Shown here piece after piece: positions 26,267 through 36,393 of a stretch of DNA of 37,334 bases; position 1 is the first letter of the stretch, and every line of letters begins with the position of its first letter. The DNA is taken from the NCBI GenBank assembly GCA_027623095.1, contig JAQBVM010000024.1, positions 1 through 37,334 of the forward strand. Reading direction: 5' to 3'. Source of the stretch: Verrucomicrobiota bacterium (GTDB taxonomy: Bacteria > Verrucomicrobiota > Verrucomicrobiia > Limisphaerales > SIBE01). A model generated the notes under the pieces. The model saw only the letters and a list, made by a program, of their open reading frames with translations. It was not told the origin of the DNA and made no database searches. The position numbers were made by a program, and so were the translations under genes.

Positions 26267-26560
26267 TCACCCTGGCCGAGGCTTGTTTACGTCCGTACCT
26301 TGCTCGATCAGATACTGGCATAGGCGCGAGTGTCCGTGGAAAGCGGCCACATGGAGGTCGTAATATTCCCCTAAAGACTGGAGCGACTCTCCGTGCGCGA
26401 GCAGGAACTTGATGGCGCTGACATCGCCGTAGTAGGAGCACCACTGAAGAAGAGATACGCAGCCCTTGTCTGCCGAAGTCGCCGCGTATCCCTCAGCGCC
26501 GTAATCGAACACCAAGTCTGTGCGCCCGTCTGTAATTTGATCGAGTAAGTTTTTGCTCAT
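26267..26560 (-). CDS. Short ankyrin-repeat protein, probably C-terminally truncated
   Basis: The ATG at 26560 begins MSKNLLDQITDGRTDLVFDY, followed by ankyrin-type helices and turns (GCVSLLQWCSYYGDVSAIKF, LLAHGESLQSLG, DLHVAAFHGHSRLCQYLIEQ) and GTDVNKPRPG before the stop: 97 residues in all. Homologues I recall continue after DVN-P with TGETPLHAAL-type repeats to roughly 200 residues, so about half the protein is missing. The frame is open upstream to 26665, but that part looks non-coding. Ankyrin repeats mediate protein binding. The start lies only 86 nt from the group II intron 5' end, which separates it from its former upstream region. Confidence 0.6.
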   Translation of the reverse strand: MSKNLLDQITDGRTDLVFDYGAEGYAATSADKGCVSLLQWCSYYGDVSAIKFLLAHGESLQSLGEYYDLHVAAFHGHSRLCQYLIEQGTDVNKPRPG

Positions 26561-27105
26561 GTTGCGATGTGTGTAACCGGTGCTCGTAGGCCATATCAAC
26601 GGGGAGGTGAGGCACAGACCACCGTGTACGGGGCCTCGACTCGAAGTGTGAGTCCTCTTGCCCAAGAACTCAAGACTCGCGGCGGGTGGGCTGTTGCCTG
26701 GACCGATTGGTGTACGCCCAGCATGGGCATTAACTGAAGAGGTTCAAGTCCTCTGTTCATGAGTCAGTATGAAAGTATGAAAAGAACTAGCTTAAGGCAA
26801 GGGCGGTCCCGCGAGGGGCGGTCCGGAGGAAGCCGGCGGCAAAACCACTGGGCGATGAACAAGAACGCCATAGAAGGCCCAGTGTCCGGGGTGAGTCAGC
26901 ACCACATGACAAAACCCGTTGATTCAGGACATAGGGTAAATGGCGCGCTCGCGGGGTGGAAGTTAATGCTCTTATCTGGGGAGACCTCTCCCACATGCGC
27001 CCGTGATCCGGGAGCGCGACGGCGAGTAATCGTCGGCGTGAGGGGAGAGGAGTCAGCAAAGGACATAGTAGTCAGCAGGAACGAGCTGGGGAGGAGATTC
27101 CTCCG

Positions 27106-28512
27106 ATGAAACGAAGATACCAGAAGCCTCACTGCGGCGAAGGTCCAAACCGAAAGCACGGGAAAGCCCCGGTCTGCTCGCCATCCACGATGAAGTCGTC
27201 CGACGGAGTGGAAGGGCGGCGCGAGACCGAATCAGCGGACCCGATATCCGACCTATTCGAACAGGCTCTTTCACAGGACAACCTGCAAAGAGCCTGGCAA
27301 CAAGTCAAAGCCAACGGAGGAGCCCCCGGGATCGATGGCATCACCATTGAAGCATTCCCGGAATGGTTCCGTCCGCAATGGCCAACACTGCGAGCCGAGC
27401 TGCTGGAAGGCACCTACCAACCCGCACCGGTTCGTCGAGTGGAAATCGACAAGTCCGACGGAGGCAAAAGAATGCTCGGCATTCCCCGCCTTCTCGATCG
27501 GCTCATTCAACAGGCCCTGGCGCAGGTGCTGGGACCCATCTTTGAGCCGGTGTTCAGCGACCACAGTTACGGGTTTCGACCGGGACGCAATGCTCACCAG
27601 GCCGTGGAACGGATCAGAGAAGCAATCAAACAGGGATACCGCATCGCGGTGGACCTGGATTTGGCCAAATTCTTTGACCGGGTCAATCACGATCTGTTAA
27701 TGGAGCGGGTGGCCCGGCGCATCAAAGACAAACGGGTGCTGCGCCTCATTGGCAAGTATCTGCGAGCTGGCGTTCTGGTCAACGGAAGGTTGGAAGCCAC
27801 AATCGAAGGGGTTCCGCAAGGCGGTCCACTTTCGCCAATGCTGGCCAACGTCCTTCTGGATGATCTGGACAAGGAATTGGAGAAGCGCTCCCATCGTTTC
27901 GCCCGATACGCGGATGACTTCACTGTAATGGTGAGGAGTCTGCGGGCGGCGCGGCGAGTCAAGGAGAGCATTACCCGATTCCTGAAGAAGAAACTCAAGC
28001 TGGAGGTCAACGAAAGGAAGAGCCGCATCGTTCGGAGCGACGAGTGCTCCTTTCTCGGATTCACATTCCGGGGAACGAAGATCCGCTGGACCGAGAAAGC
28101 CTTCGAGGCGTTCAAGGACAAACTCCGGGGATTAACGGGACGAAGTTGGGGAGTCTCAATGAAGTATCGGATGAAGAAACTCCGGGAATATATCCGGGGA
28201 TGGATGGGATATTTCGGACGGAGTGAATACTACCGCCCGATTCCCGCCCTGGACGAATGGCTGAGACGGCGGATGCGGATGTGCTACTGGAAACAGTGGC
28301 GCAAATCGAGGAAGCGAATCAGTCAATTGATCCAACTCGGAGCGAACGAACGATACGCCATCCAGACCGGATTGAGTCGAAAGGGATACTGGAGGCTCAG
28401 CCGGACACTGGCCACGAACAGTGGGATGACAAACCGATGGCTCGAAGAACAGGGATTGGTTTCCATTCGGGAGCTATGGATTAGGATACACTACCCGGCT
28501 ACGGCCCGGTAG
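27106..28512 (+). CDS. ltrA: Group II intron reverse transcriptase/maturase
   Basis: The 468-aa intron-encoded protein supports splicing and copies the intron into DNA. Reverse transcriptase blocks are visible in order: GAPGIDGITIEAF near 71, YGFRPGRNAHQAV near 152, DLDLAKFFDRVNHDLL near 183, EGVPQGGPLSPMLANVLL near 232, the catalytic YADD at 268-271 and FLGFTFRG near 317. A group II maturase (GIIM) domain follows, about 340-430 (YIRGWMGYFGRSEYY, LDEWLRRRMRMCYWKQW). No HNH endonuclease is present; the protein ends WIRIHYPATAR. It would therefore depend on a nick or replication fork for priming, as known for endonuclease-less introns. A purine-rich GGGGAGGAG lies about 12 nt before the ATG. 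It looks intact and probably functional. Confidence 0.95.
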   Translation: MKRRYQKPHCGEGPNRKHGKAPVCSPSTMKSSDGVEGRRETESADPISDLFEQALSQDNLQRAWQQVKANGGAPGIDGITIEAFPEWFRPQWPTLRAELLEGTYQPAPVRRVEIDKSDGGKRMLGIPRLLDRLIQQALAQVLGPIFEPVFSDHSYGFRPGRNAHQAVERIREAIKQGYRIAVDLDLAKFFDRVNHDLLMERVARRIKDKRVLRLIGKYLRAGVLVNGRLEATIEGVPQGGPLSPMLANVLLDDLDKELEKRSHRFARYADDFTVMVRSLRAARRVKESITRFLKKKLKLEVNERKSRIVRSDECSFLGFTFRGTKIRWTEKAFEAFKDKLRGLTGRSWGVSMKYRMKKLREYIRGWMGYFGRSEYYRPIPALDEWLRRRMRMCYWKQWRKSRKRISQLIQLGANERYAIQTGLSRKGYWRLSRTLATNSGMTNRWLEEQGLVSIRELWIRIHYPATAR

Positions 28513-28521
28513 CTTTACGGA

Positions 28522-28590
28522 ACCGCCGAGTGCGGACCCGCATGCTCGGTGGTGTGGGGAGGGGGAGTTAAAAGCTCCCCCTTACCCGAT
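28522..28590 (+). ncRNA. Group II intron domains V and VI
   Basis: Domain V folds as ACCGCCGAG (28522-28530) with CTCGGTGGT (28545-28553), including one G-U pair. It has a TG bulge at 28543-28544, an upper stem TGCG/CGCA and a GACC tetraloop. Domain VI folds as GGGGGAG (28561-28567) with CTCCCCC (28575-28581) around a 7-nt loop. The A at 28584 is the seventh base from the 3' end, the usual place of the branch-point adenosine. These two structures form the catalytic core and the lariat site. Confidence 0.8.
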
Positions 28591-28715
28591 TCGAATTCCT
28601 GTCGGGAGCGGGAGATTGCATACCGGGACATCCGTGAAATCCGCGGTCAGAAATCTGAAGGTCAAGCCACGGATTACACGGACAAACGGCCCCTGATCCG
28701 TATTCCGCCCTTTCT

Positions 28716-30997
28716 TCAATCCACGTAAATGAATTCGTTCAAGGCGAAGATGGCTTGGCAGAAATCCGCCAGAGCGACGTTCTGAAGTTCAGCTTTGTCT
28801 TGGCTTGAACCGCGCGTGCCTCGGCGCTGAACTTGGAGTTTGATGAATGAGGTTGCCGACTCGAATTCGCTCGGCGATGGTTCCCGTCCCAATGCCATGC
28901 GCCAGGCGAGACGAACTTGCGAATCAGGGTCTGCGCCCGAGTCGTTCTCCACCCGTTCGGCGAAATCAATTGCACGCGCGCGAACAAATGAGTCGTTCAA
29001 TAGCGCGAGCGCTTGAGGCGCGACGGTCGTGGTTTCGCGCCGTCCGCAACTCGCCTGCGCGTCGGGCCCGTCGAAGGCTTGCAAGATTGGATTTTGCACG
29101 ACGCGTTTGTGAAACAGGTAAAGGCTGCGGCGGTGAGTGGCAGAAGTATCCTTCAGATTTTTCGGATAGGGATCTTTCATGTTGCGGGCCTGGATGGCTT
29201 CGGGCGCGATGGGCGCTTTTACGGCGGGGCCGAACATTTCCGGATTCAACGCGCCGCTCACGGCGAGGATCGAGTCGCGCAGAATCTCCGCCTCGATTCG
29301 CTGCGGACGGCGCCGCCACAACAGACGATTGTCCGGATCCACACCGGCTTTTGCCGCGTCGTAGGTAGTGTTCTGAAGATAGGCCGAGCTGGTCATGATT
29401 AGCCGGTGAAGCGGTTTCAGTTTACAACCGCTCTTCACGAACTCGCTCGCCAGCCATTCCAATAATTCGGGGTGGGAGGATCGCAGCGGGCGCCGAAATC
29501 ATTGACAGTGCGGACTAGTCCCTGGCCGAAGTGATGCTGCCAAACACGATTCACGATCACTCGCGCCACCAGCGCGCCTGGGCCGTGATCGAGGTCGGTC
29601 ATCCATTCGGCCAGGGCTCGGCGTTGTTGGGTGGAATCACTGCGGCGGCTTTCGGCGCGTGCGCTTTCCCAATAATCCGCAGGCGTTTTTCCCCGAGTCA
29701 GGGCGGTCAGAAAACCCAGTTCCACCGGCTCACTCTTTGCGTGGAAATCACCACGGGCCAGCAGGAAAGTTTCGCGTGGCTTGGGGCCGAAGTCGGCGAA
29801 GCCGAGTGCGGTCGGCAAGGATTGGGGTTTGCGCCCTTCGACAGCTTTGAGTGTTTTCTCCCGCGCATCCCACTCGGCACGTTCTTCATCGGATAGGAAA
29901 GTCCGCAGATCTTTATCTTCGACTTTCAGTTCTTTGGAATACCTCTTGGCCAGCGTTTTGGCTTCCTTTGCCTCCGGATCGTTCTTTAGGAGCGTTTTCT
30001 CGCCGTCGCTGATCTTCAGCCCGTCGATCTTTGCTTGACGCGCTTCGGTTTCGTGCGCCTTTCTCGCCCCACGGAGCAAGTCGTCCAAGGGTGTTTTCGC
30101 GGAGTCGAACTGCTTTTTCCATTCTCCGTTCGCGTCGCGGTAGCGTCGAATTGCGTCTAGCGTCGCGAGAGGCACTTCCGCTCGGTCGCCGCCATTGAAC
30201 GCGCAAAGCATCCGGTAATAATCACGCCGGGGCACGGGATCATACTTGTGATCGTGACAACGCGCGCAACCCAGGGTCAGGCCGAGCATCGCCGAACCGG
30301 TGGTTGCTATCATGTCGTCAAGCTCATTGAAACGCGTGCGGATGCGTTCTTCTTCCATCAGATTATCTGGGAGCGCGGCGTGGGTTCCGGCGGCGATGAA
30401 TCCGGTGGCGGCGATTGCCCGCGGGTTGTCGGGTTCCAGTTCATCACCGGCGAGTTGCCAGCGAACAAAGGTGTCAAAGGGAAGGTCCTCATTGAGGCTG
30501 TGGATGATGAAATCGCGGTAATGATAGGCGGTAGGCCGGTCGGCATCGCTTTCCTGTCCATCGCTGTCCGCGTAACGCGCGACGTCCAGCCAATGCCGCG
30601 CCCAACGTTCCCCGTAATGCGGGCTGGCCAGCAACTGATCGACAAGTGAGGCAACGGCCGAGGCCGAATGCTCCGCGAAATCCCGGACAAACAAATCGAC
30701 TTGCGCTGGCGTGGGAGGCAGGCCGATCAGATCAAAATAAATCCGGCGCACTAGCTTCCGAGCGCCAGCTTGTGGCGTCAAAGTCAGCTTCCGCTCCTCA
30801 AGCCGTGCGAGGATGAACCGATCCACGGGCGTGCGGACAGAAGCGGTGTTGTTGACAGCCGGAAGGGGCGGAATGGCAAGTGGCAGATAGGACCAATGCG
30901 TCCGGTCGGCATCGGTCACGACCAATTCGGGAGGAGCGGCGGTGACGAATAGGGACGCCAACGCGGCGGCCGACATATAAAAAACAAGAATTCGCAT
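28716..30997 (-). pseudogene. DUF1549/DUF1553 (PSCyt2/PSD1) gene with a frameshift
   Basis: From the ATG at 30997 (MRILVFYMSAAALASLFVTA signal peptide) the frame encodes PSCyt2/DUF1549 (DRFILARLEERKLTL, LIGLPPTPAQV, LLASPHYGERWARHWLDVAR, CARCHDHKYDP near 245) and the start of DUF1553 (ARVIVNRVWQHHFGQGL). At 29469-29482 the frame slips. The family text should read DPP-(S/T)-HPELLEWLASEF, but HPELLEWL continues in a different frame that runs on to the DUF1553 end FALNEFIYVD at 28716. Loss of 1 or 4 bases in the C-rich tract explains this. No PSCyt1 heme domain precedes PSCyt2. The intact protein would be about 760 aa. The cause may be a sequencing error in the homopolymer or real inactivation. 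No DUF1501 partner follows on this strand; the intron lies downstream. Confidence 0.85.
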
Positions 30998-31536
30998 TTT
31001 CACGGGCTGATTTGAATGTGGCGGCACAGCGGCGTAGAATCAAGATCTGATCTAGCCTTGAAGGGATCAAACTGAAGACGGAGGGCCAATGGGAATACTG
31101 AGAACTCTGGAACCCTCGTGTTCCCACAGCCCCATTCAGGCAAACTCGAAACCTCGAGGGAGAGCCAGGGCTCCACAGAGTGTCGCCCCACCTTCGTTCA
31201 CAAGAGCACGATTGCCGTGCTTGGGCTGGCGCGTGTCGAAACTTGATCCGCATAGCAAGTGGCGCAGGTTCTCTGCGGAAAAATAGGACGTCCTGACATA
31301 GGTGTCCGTCTTTAGAGACTGCTCCGCGATAATGGGCCAGAATGGAGGTTTGACGCAAAGGTCCGCATACTCCATTGTTTTCGGCTATATAGCCCATAAA
31401 TTCGCGGTCTCGATTCCGTTGTATTGTGATGAATTGTATCCAGAAACTAGCGCCCCTGTTTATTCACGCGGCGAACGCTGGCTCTTCAATAGTGCGCGAT
31501 AGCCCGCCCGGCTTGGCTGGACGCCGAATCAACCGA
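30998..31536. other. Intergenic region between divergent cytochrome-type genes
   Basis: This 539-nt region separates two divergently transcribed genes and should contain both promoters. It holds a solo copy of the 27-nt repeat arm (31166-31192). No open frame here is convincing: a plus-strand frame is open from 31426 into the DUF1592 gene, but its first 37 codons lack any signal or domain character. No strong promoter pair was identified by eye. Confidence 0.5.
31166..31192 (-). repeat. Solo copy of the 27-nt repeat arm
   Basis: On the minus strand this reads GGTGGGGCGACACTCTGTGG and onward, identical over 27 nt to 18130-18156. No inverted partner lies nearby, unlike the hairpin at 18130-18207. 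It is a half-element or degraded copy of the same dispersed repeat family, 13 kb away. Confidence 0.75.
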
Positions 31537-34500
31537 ATGAAAACAGCCTGGTTGATCGTTTCTATTGGGATGATTGCTCTTTCAATTCGGGAGAACTCGG
31601 CGAACGACCTTCACGAGGGGTTCATCCGGACTGCCGCGCCTATTCTCAAACAGTTTTGTATTGATTGCCACGGAGCTGAAAAAGCAAAGGCCGACATCAA
31701 CCTGGAGCGTTTGGCGATTGACCCGGACTTCGCCGACAATTTCAAAACCTGGGAACTCGCCGCCGAAATGCTCGCAAAGAACGAGATGCCCCCGGAGAAA
31801 AAACCTCAACCCAGCGCCGCGCAACGGCAACAACTGATCTCCCTGATTCGGAGTGAATTGAATCGCACGATTGAGCGGAGCGCCGGTGATCCTGGCCCCG
31901 TCGTTCTAAGGCGCCTGACGAGTGCCGAGTACGCGTACACCATTCAAGACCTCACTGGCCTCGACCTGGATCTCGAAAAGATGTTCGACAGCGACGCGGT
32001 CGGCGGCGCGGGATTCTCGAATGTCGGTGATGTTCAGTTCGTTCAGGACTCGACGATCGAACGTTATTTGGAGGCCGCCAAGATTGTGGCGTCGCACGCC
32101 ATTATCGGAGCGGGTCCCCTGCAATTCTATCGCGACCCTGGAAAGACAGGCCAGGAGCTTTCCGCGATTCATCGAATCCAGGAGATTTACCGCCGGCACG
32201 GTTTCCGAACCGGGGCTGGCGAGGGCGCCGAAGCGTTCGGTCTCGAGCGTTACCCAAAGTCCTTCTTCGCGGCATGGCAGTACCGGTTCCGAAACGAAAT
32301 CGGTTTGGCGAACGTCACTCTGCCGGAATTGGCACAGAGCGAAGGCATCGAGGTTCGGTTCCTCCAGCATATCTGGAGCGTACTCGACGAAACTTCGGCT
32401 TCCTTTCCATCAGCGGAAATTGTCGGAGCTTGGATGAATCTGCCAGCACCTGGAGCAGGGTCGGCGGCGTCCGAGGAAAAAGTTCGGGCTGCATGCGAGG
32501 ATCTTTACGCGCTGCTCCGGAACTGGCAAACCGCCCTTGCGGCGAACACGGGCGATGACGAGGAATCACCGGTCCTGACCGAGGGCGCATTTCGCGCGTC
32601 GCTCGATCATTCCTTCCGAGTTCAAGTGAATTGGCCGAGTGGTGCGAAGACCGCTAGAATCGAGCTTTCGGTTGCCCCGGCCAGTGGGGGGAACCTGGCC
32701 CGTCCCGCAGTGGTGTGGAAGCAACCGCGAGTTTTCTTCAGGCAGGGATTTCGACGCGGACGGCCTCAGGCGAAACCGTTGAGCGAGCTCGTTACCCGGG
32801 AAACCGCAAACCAGCTCAATTTCGGCAAAGGCGCCGTCGGGGAGGCCATTGACGACGGCGACTTCGTCACGATTGGAGCGGTCTCGCGGCAGATCGAATT
32901 TCCTGTTCCTGAAGACGCGCAATCAGCAACGCTGATGGTGGGGACACAATTGGACACCGAGCACGGAGACGACTGCCTGGTTCGATGCGTGATATCAGAC
33001 GGGCTCGTCGAAGGAGAAACCGTTGCCTCGACCGGCGCCTCCTCGGCTCTATTGGCAAACCCGGACAGCGCCTATCTCGATTTGTGGAAGGCGGGAATTG
33101 ACAGATTCGCCCGGATGCTTCCCCAGGTTTCGCATAGGGAAGCGGCGCCTTCGGATCGCGATCCGATTCCAGCGCCCTTCGAAAACACGTACAACACGCC
33201 CGAGCGCAACGCATTTCACTACGACATTAAGTACCATCGCGACGACCAATTCCTGACCGAACAAATTCTAGATGATTCAGCCCGGAGAGAACTCGATCAG
33301 GCGTGGATCGACCTGCTATCGGCGTTCGATTATTACGACACGAACCTTCGGTTTGTCGCCAAGAAGTTCAAAGTCGATCTCGATGGCCGTTCGGTAGCCG
33401 GATTGGATCCGACTTGGATCGAAGATCTGCCAGAGGAACCTCGAAGATTCGTGAAATGGCTGCACGATTTATACGACCGTTCGCAGCGTGAACGAACGGG
33501 CGCTCAGTCCGGTCAGCTCGAAGACGCCATGCGCTTTGCCGGGCTCGCATGGCGCAGGCAGCTGAGCACGTCGGAAGAGAACCGGCTTCGATTTTTTTAC
33601 TTGAGTTTAAGAAACGACGCCGGGCTCGGTCACGAAGAGGCTCTTCGCTCTCTCGTGGCCCGGATTCTTGTCTCCCCGGCATTCCTTTATCGCTTGGAGA
33701 ACCCGCGGGAAAACGATGGAATCATCACGCTGTCAAACGATGCCCTCGCCGGTCGTTTGAGTTATTTCCTTTGGTCGTCGGTTCCGGACGCGGAACTGCG
33801 CAGGGCCGCCGAAGCGGGCGAACTGACGGACCCGGATCGATTGGCGGCTCAGGCACAGCGCATGTTGCGGGATCCAAAAGCAAGGCGTTTTGCGGCCGAA
33901 TTCTTCGGGCAATGGTTTGGCTTTTATCGATTCGATGAATACCGCGGGATCGATACCGGAAGGTTTACAGAATTCACCGACGGACTGCGGGCTGCGATGT
34001 ATGATGAAGCTGTTACATTCTTCGAACACATCGTTCGCGAGGACAAACCGGTTGAGGATGTTTTGTTTGCAGACTACACCTTTTTGAATCGCGGACTTGC
34101 GGATCACTATGGAATCGAGGCTGCGGGCGCGCCCACGAACAAATTGGTGCGGGTGGACGGCGTCAATCAATTTCACCGGGGCGGCTTGCTCGAAATGGGA
34201 GCGGTCCTCGCGGTCACTTCGGCTCCGTTGCGAACCAGCGCGGTCAGAAGAGGCGACTGGATTCTGCGGCGGGTTTTGGGCACGCCGGTCCCGACGCCTC
34301 CAGCGGACGCGGGTTCCATTGCGGCCGACGACGTGCTGGCGGATGGAAAAACCGTCCGCGAGCGGTTGGAGGCCCATCGAAGCGACGCGTCGTGTGTGAA
34401 TTGCCATTCCCGCATGGATCCTTTGGGATTCGCCCTCGAACATTTCGATCCGATTGGACGATGGCGTGACACCTACCGCGACGGACAGGAGATCGACGCG

Positions 34501-34812
34501 TCCGGAACCCTAAATGACGGAACCGAAATATCGGGGTTGGACGATTTGCGCGACTATTTGCGGAGGAATGAAGCCACGTATCATCGAAACCTTTGCGCCA
34601 AACTGCTGGGTTACGCCCTTGGCCGCGGTGAGTTAGTTTCGGACCGGCCTCTGATGGACGCGATGACGAAGAACATTGCTTCGGACAACCGCTTTTCCAA
34701 TCTCATTATTCAGATCGTCAAAAGCAGGCAGTTTCGGTATCAACACGGTAGGGGTTCCAGTTCCGATCCAACTCGGGAGACTTCGGCGCCGATTCAAGAA
34801 ACGAGTTTATGA
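31537..34812 (+). CDS. DUF1587/DUF1592/DUF1588/DUF1585-type exported cytochrome-like protein
   Basis: The 1091-aa protein starts at the ATG 31537 with a signal peptide ([17 protein letters not shown]). An N-terminal cytochrome-like domain carries the heme motif C41-IDCH and the distal EMPP ([13 protein letters not shown]). DUF1587 follows ([20 protein letters not shown]), then a long central region of about 400 residues not clearly assigned. Next come DUF1595 ([20 protein letters not shown]), DUF1592 ([34 protein letters not shown]), DUF1588 (second heme-type motif [20 protein letters not shown] near 953) and DUF1585 ([17 protein letters not shown]). This architecture is characteristic of Planctomycetes and Verrucomicrobia; its reaction is unknown to me. 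The stop overlaps the DUF1552 start by 4 nt (ATGA), the usual pairing. Confidence 0.92.
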   Translation: MKTAWLIVSIGMIALSIRENSANDLHEGFIRTAAPILKQFCIDCHGAEKAKADINLERLAIDPDFADNFKTWELAAEMLAKNEMPPEKKPQPSAAQRQQLISLIRSELNRTIERSAGDPGPVVLRRLTSAEYAYTIQDLTGLDLDLEKMFDSDAVGGAGFSNVGDVQFVQDSTIERYLEAAKIVASHAIIGAGPLQFYRDPGKTGQELSAIHRIQEIYRRHGFRTGAGEGAEAFGLERYPKSFFAAWQYRFRNEIGLANVTLPELAQSEGIEVRFLQHIWSVLDETSASFPSAEIVGAWMNLPAPGAGSAASEEKVRAACEDLYALLRNWQTALAANTGDDEESPVLTEGAFRASLDHSFRVQVNWPSGAKTARIELSVAPASGGNLARPAVVWKQPRVFFRQGFRRGRPQAKPLSELVTRETANQLNFGKGAVGEAIDDGDFVTIGAVSRQIEFPVPEDAQSATLMVGTQLDTEHGDDCLVRCVISDGLVEGETVASTGASSALLANPDSAYLDLWKAGIDRFARMLPQVSHREAAPSDRDPIPAPFENTYNTPERNAFHYDIKYHRDDQFLTEQILDDSARRELDQAWIDLLSAFDYYDTNLRFVAKKFKVDLDGRSVAGLDPTWIEDLPEEPRRFVKWLHDLYDRSQRERTGAQSGQLEDAMRFAGLAWRRQLSTSEENRLRFFYLSLRNDAGLGHEEALRSLVARILVSPAFLYRLENPRENDGIITLSNDALAGRLSYFLWSSVPDAELRRAAEAGELTDPDRLAAQAQRMLRDPKARRFAAEFFGQWFGFYRFDEYRGIDTGRFTEFTDGLRAAMYDEAVTFFEHIVREDKPVEDVLFADYTFLNRGLADHYGIEAAGAPTNKLVRVDGVNQFHRGGLLEMGAVLAVTSAPLRTSAVRRGDWILRRVLGTPVPTPPADAGSIAADDVLADGKTVRERLEAHRSDASCVNCHSRMDPLGFALEHFDPIGRWRDTYRDGQEIDASGTLNDGTEISGLDDLRDYLRRNEATYHRNLCAKLLGYALGRGELVSDRPLMDAMTKNIASDNRFSNLIIQIVKSRQFRYQHGRGSSSDPTRETSAPIQETSL

Positions 34813-36185
34813 CCACGTCCACACAGTCGTCCTTCGTCCGCCACGCGATCTCTCGCCGCACGTTCCTGCGCGGCGCCGGCGTTTCACTTGCGCTTCCCTG
34901 GCTGGAATCACTGCCCGTTCGCGCGGCGGACACCGGCAAAATTGCATCGGCTCCAGCTGCTCTCTCGAAACCCCCGGTTCGATTCGCGTGCCTCTATTTT
35001 TCCAATGGAGTCGAACCCATTCATTGGTGGGCCAAAGGCAGCGGCGCTGACATGGAGATCGGTCCCGGCTTGAAACCAATGGAACCATTCCGGGAAGACA
35101 TGATTTTTCTTCGCGGATTATACAACCAGCAAGCTGCCGCGCATCGGAGCCCGCATCTTGGGAGGATTCCCAACCTGTTATCCGGCGCCTGGGTCAGCAC
35201 TGAGCAAAGCGACATTCGTGTTGGAAAAACAATGGACCAGGTCATGGCGCGGGAAATCGGCGGCCAGACGCCGGTCCCCAGTTTGATCCTCGGAATTGAA
35301 CCAACTGAACTGCGGCTCGAAGACGGCCTGTCGATGCTTTACGGCTCCTGCATCTCCTGGGCTGGCGACACAAAGCCAGCGATGAAAGAAATCTATCCGG
35401 CGCGCGTTTTCGATCTGCTGGTCGGCGATGGCAAGGGACGGCAGCTCGACCGGAGCATTCTCGATCAGGTGCTGGAAGACGCGAAGATTCTCAAAGGCAA
35501 GGTCGGCCGAGCGGATCGCGGGAAACTCGAAGAGTATTTCGAATCGATCCGCGACGTTGAAACGCGCATCGAACGCGCCTCTCGTGAAGAAAGGCTGGAG
35601 GGATGGCGTCCCTCGCTCGCCAAACCCGATATGGCGCGTCCGGCAGACCAGTTGCCGCAGATTGTTCCGGATCATATGAAGCTGATGCTCGACCTGATCG
35701 TTTTGGCATTCCAAATGGACAAGACGCGCATCGTGACCTGCATGTTGAACAACGATCTCTCGCAGATGAATTTTGGCTTCCTGGAAGGAGTTCAAGGCAG
35801 CCTGCACCTGGATCTGACCCATAACGGCCGCGATCCCAAACGCGAGGCGATGTATCTCAAGACTAACCAGTTTCACACAGAACAGTTCGCATACTTGATT
35901 GCAAGGATGAAGGAAATCGACGAAGGCGGCAGTTCGTTGCTGGATAATTCGATGCTCATGTTCTGCTCGAATCTTTTCGATGGCGATCGCCATCAAGCCG
36001 ATCACATGCCCATCCTGCTTGCCGGTCGCGGAGGAGGAACACTGAAACCCGGACGCATTCTGGACTACATGGACGACGGCGATGACAATCGCCGGGCGTG
36101 CAGCCTTTATCTTTCGCTGATGGATCGAATGGGCGTTACTCTCCCGCAATTCGGTGACGCCAATCGCCGTCTGGCGAATATCTGA
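34809..36185 (+). CDS. DUF1552 protein, Tat-exported
   Basis: The 458-aa protein opens with a twin-arginine signal ([21 protein letters not shown]16-R17). The DUF1552 pattern follows: [93 protein letters not shown] and [20 protein letters not shown]. It is a relative of the DUF1501 group and is found almost only next to DUF1592-type genes, as here. The two are translationally coupled and probably exported as partners. Its biochemical activity is unknown. No gene follows on this strand; a GC-rich hairpin lies 40 nt after the stop. Confidence 0.93.
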   Translation: MTTSTQSSFVRHAISRRTFLRGAGVSLALPWLESLPVRAADTGKIASAPAALSKPPVRFACLYFSNGVEPIHWWAKGSGADMEIGPGLKPMEPFREDMIFLRGLYNQQAAAHRSPHLGRIPNLLSGAWVSTEQSDIRVGKTMDQVMAREIGGQTPVPSLILGIEPTELRLEDGLSMLYGSCISWAGDTKPAMKEIYPARVFDLLVGDGKGRQLDRSILDQVLEDAKILKGKVGRADRGKLEEYFESIRDVETRIERASREERLEGWRPSLAKPDMARPADQLPQIVPDHMKLMLDLIVLAFQMDKTRIVTCMLNNDLSQMNFGFLEGVQGSLHLDLTHNGRDPKREAMYLKTNQFHTEQFAYLIARMKEIDEGGSSLLDNSMLMFCSNLFDGDRHQADHMPILLAGRGGGTLKPGRILDYMDDGDDNRRACSLYLSLMDRMGVTLPQFGDANRRLANI

Positions 36186-36225
36186 ACTTCTTCGAGGGGC
36201 CTATAGACCTATCGCGCCCATTCCG

Positions 36226-36243
36226 CCGCCCGTTCCCGGGCGG
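36226..36243 (+). terminator. GC-rich hairpin after the DUF1552 gene, possible terminator
   Basis: CCGCCCG (36226-36232) and CGGGCGG (36237-36243) form a perfect 7-bp stem around a TTCC loop, 40 nt after the stop codon. There is no T-run after the stem, so intrinsic termination is uncertain. It may belong to the neighbouring repeat cluster. Confidence 0.35.
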
Positions 36244-36264
36244 ATCATTGTGTTGCGCGTGTGA

Positions 36265-36319
36265 ACCGGTGGTTTGGCTGCGCCGCACCACCGGCTAATG
36301 TCCTGGGTCCCTCCGGGAC
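36265..36319. repeat. Palindromic intergenic repeat (REP-like)
   Basis: CCGGTGGT (36266-36273) pairs perfectly with ACCACCGG (36287-36294) around a 13-nt loop. A smaller hairpin, GTCCC-tcc-GGGAC, follows at 36307-36319. The double-hairpin layout between convergent genes is typical of repetitive extragenic palindromes. It is similar in style, but not in sequence, to the element at 8660-8875. Confidence 0.55.
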
Positions 36320-36393
36320 GGGACGAAATGTCGAGACTTCGGTGGCCCGCGGCCTGGAAGGCCACACGCCAATTGCGACTGACTTAGTCCGAT

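Larger units (their letters stand above)
26646..28590 (+). mobile_element. Complete group II intron
   Basis: The element is about 1945 nt. Its 5' end is proposed at GTGTGAG (26646), matching the GUGYG consensus. Its 3' end at 28590 (ACCCGAT) is supported by foldable domains V and VI just upstream. The reverse transcriptase gene lies in the domain IV position. Group II introns self-splice from RNA and move by target-primed reverse transcription aided by the maturase. The flanks read CTCGAA before and TCGAATTCC after the intron. I could not identify an intact host gene across the joined flanks, so it seems to sit in intergenic DNA. The 5' boundary is less certain than the 3' one. Confidence 0.8.

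Noticed and set aside
26641-28590. CRISPR-linked or retron reverse transcriptase
   Set aside because: The enzyme has a group II maturase domain and is embedded in a foldable group II intron; there is no repeat array, msr/msd-like RNA or cas gene nearby.
28591-28615. Sequence TCGAATTCCTGTCGGGAGCG resembling a tRNA 3' half just after the intron
   Set aside because: No matching 5' half with D and anticodon arms can be found before the intron, so a split tRNA is not supported.
31302-31400. Small open frames between the divergent cytochrome genes
   Set aside because: Short, overlapping on both strands and without signal or domain; more likely promoter or repeat DNA.
35178-36149. 323-codon minus-strand frame
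   Set aside because: Antisense to the DUF1552 gene; no recognisable domain.
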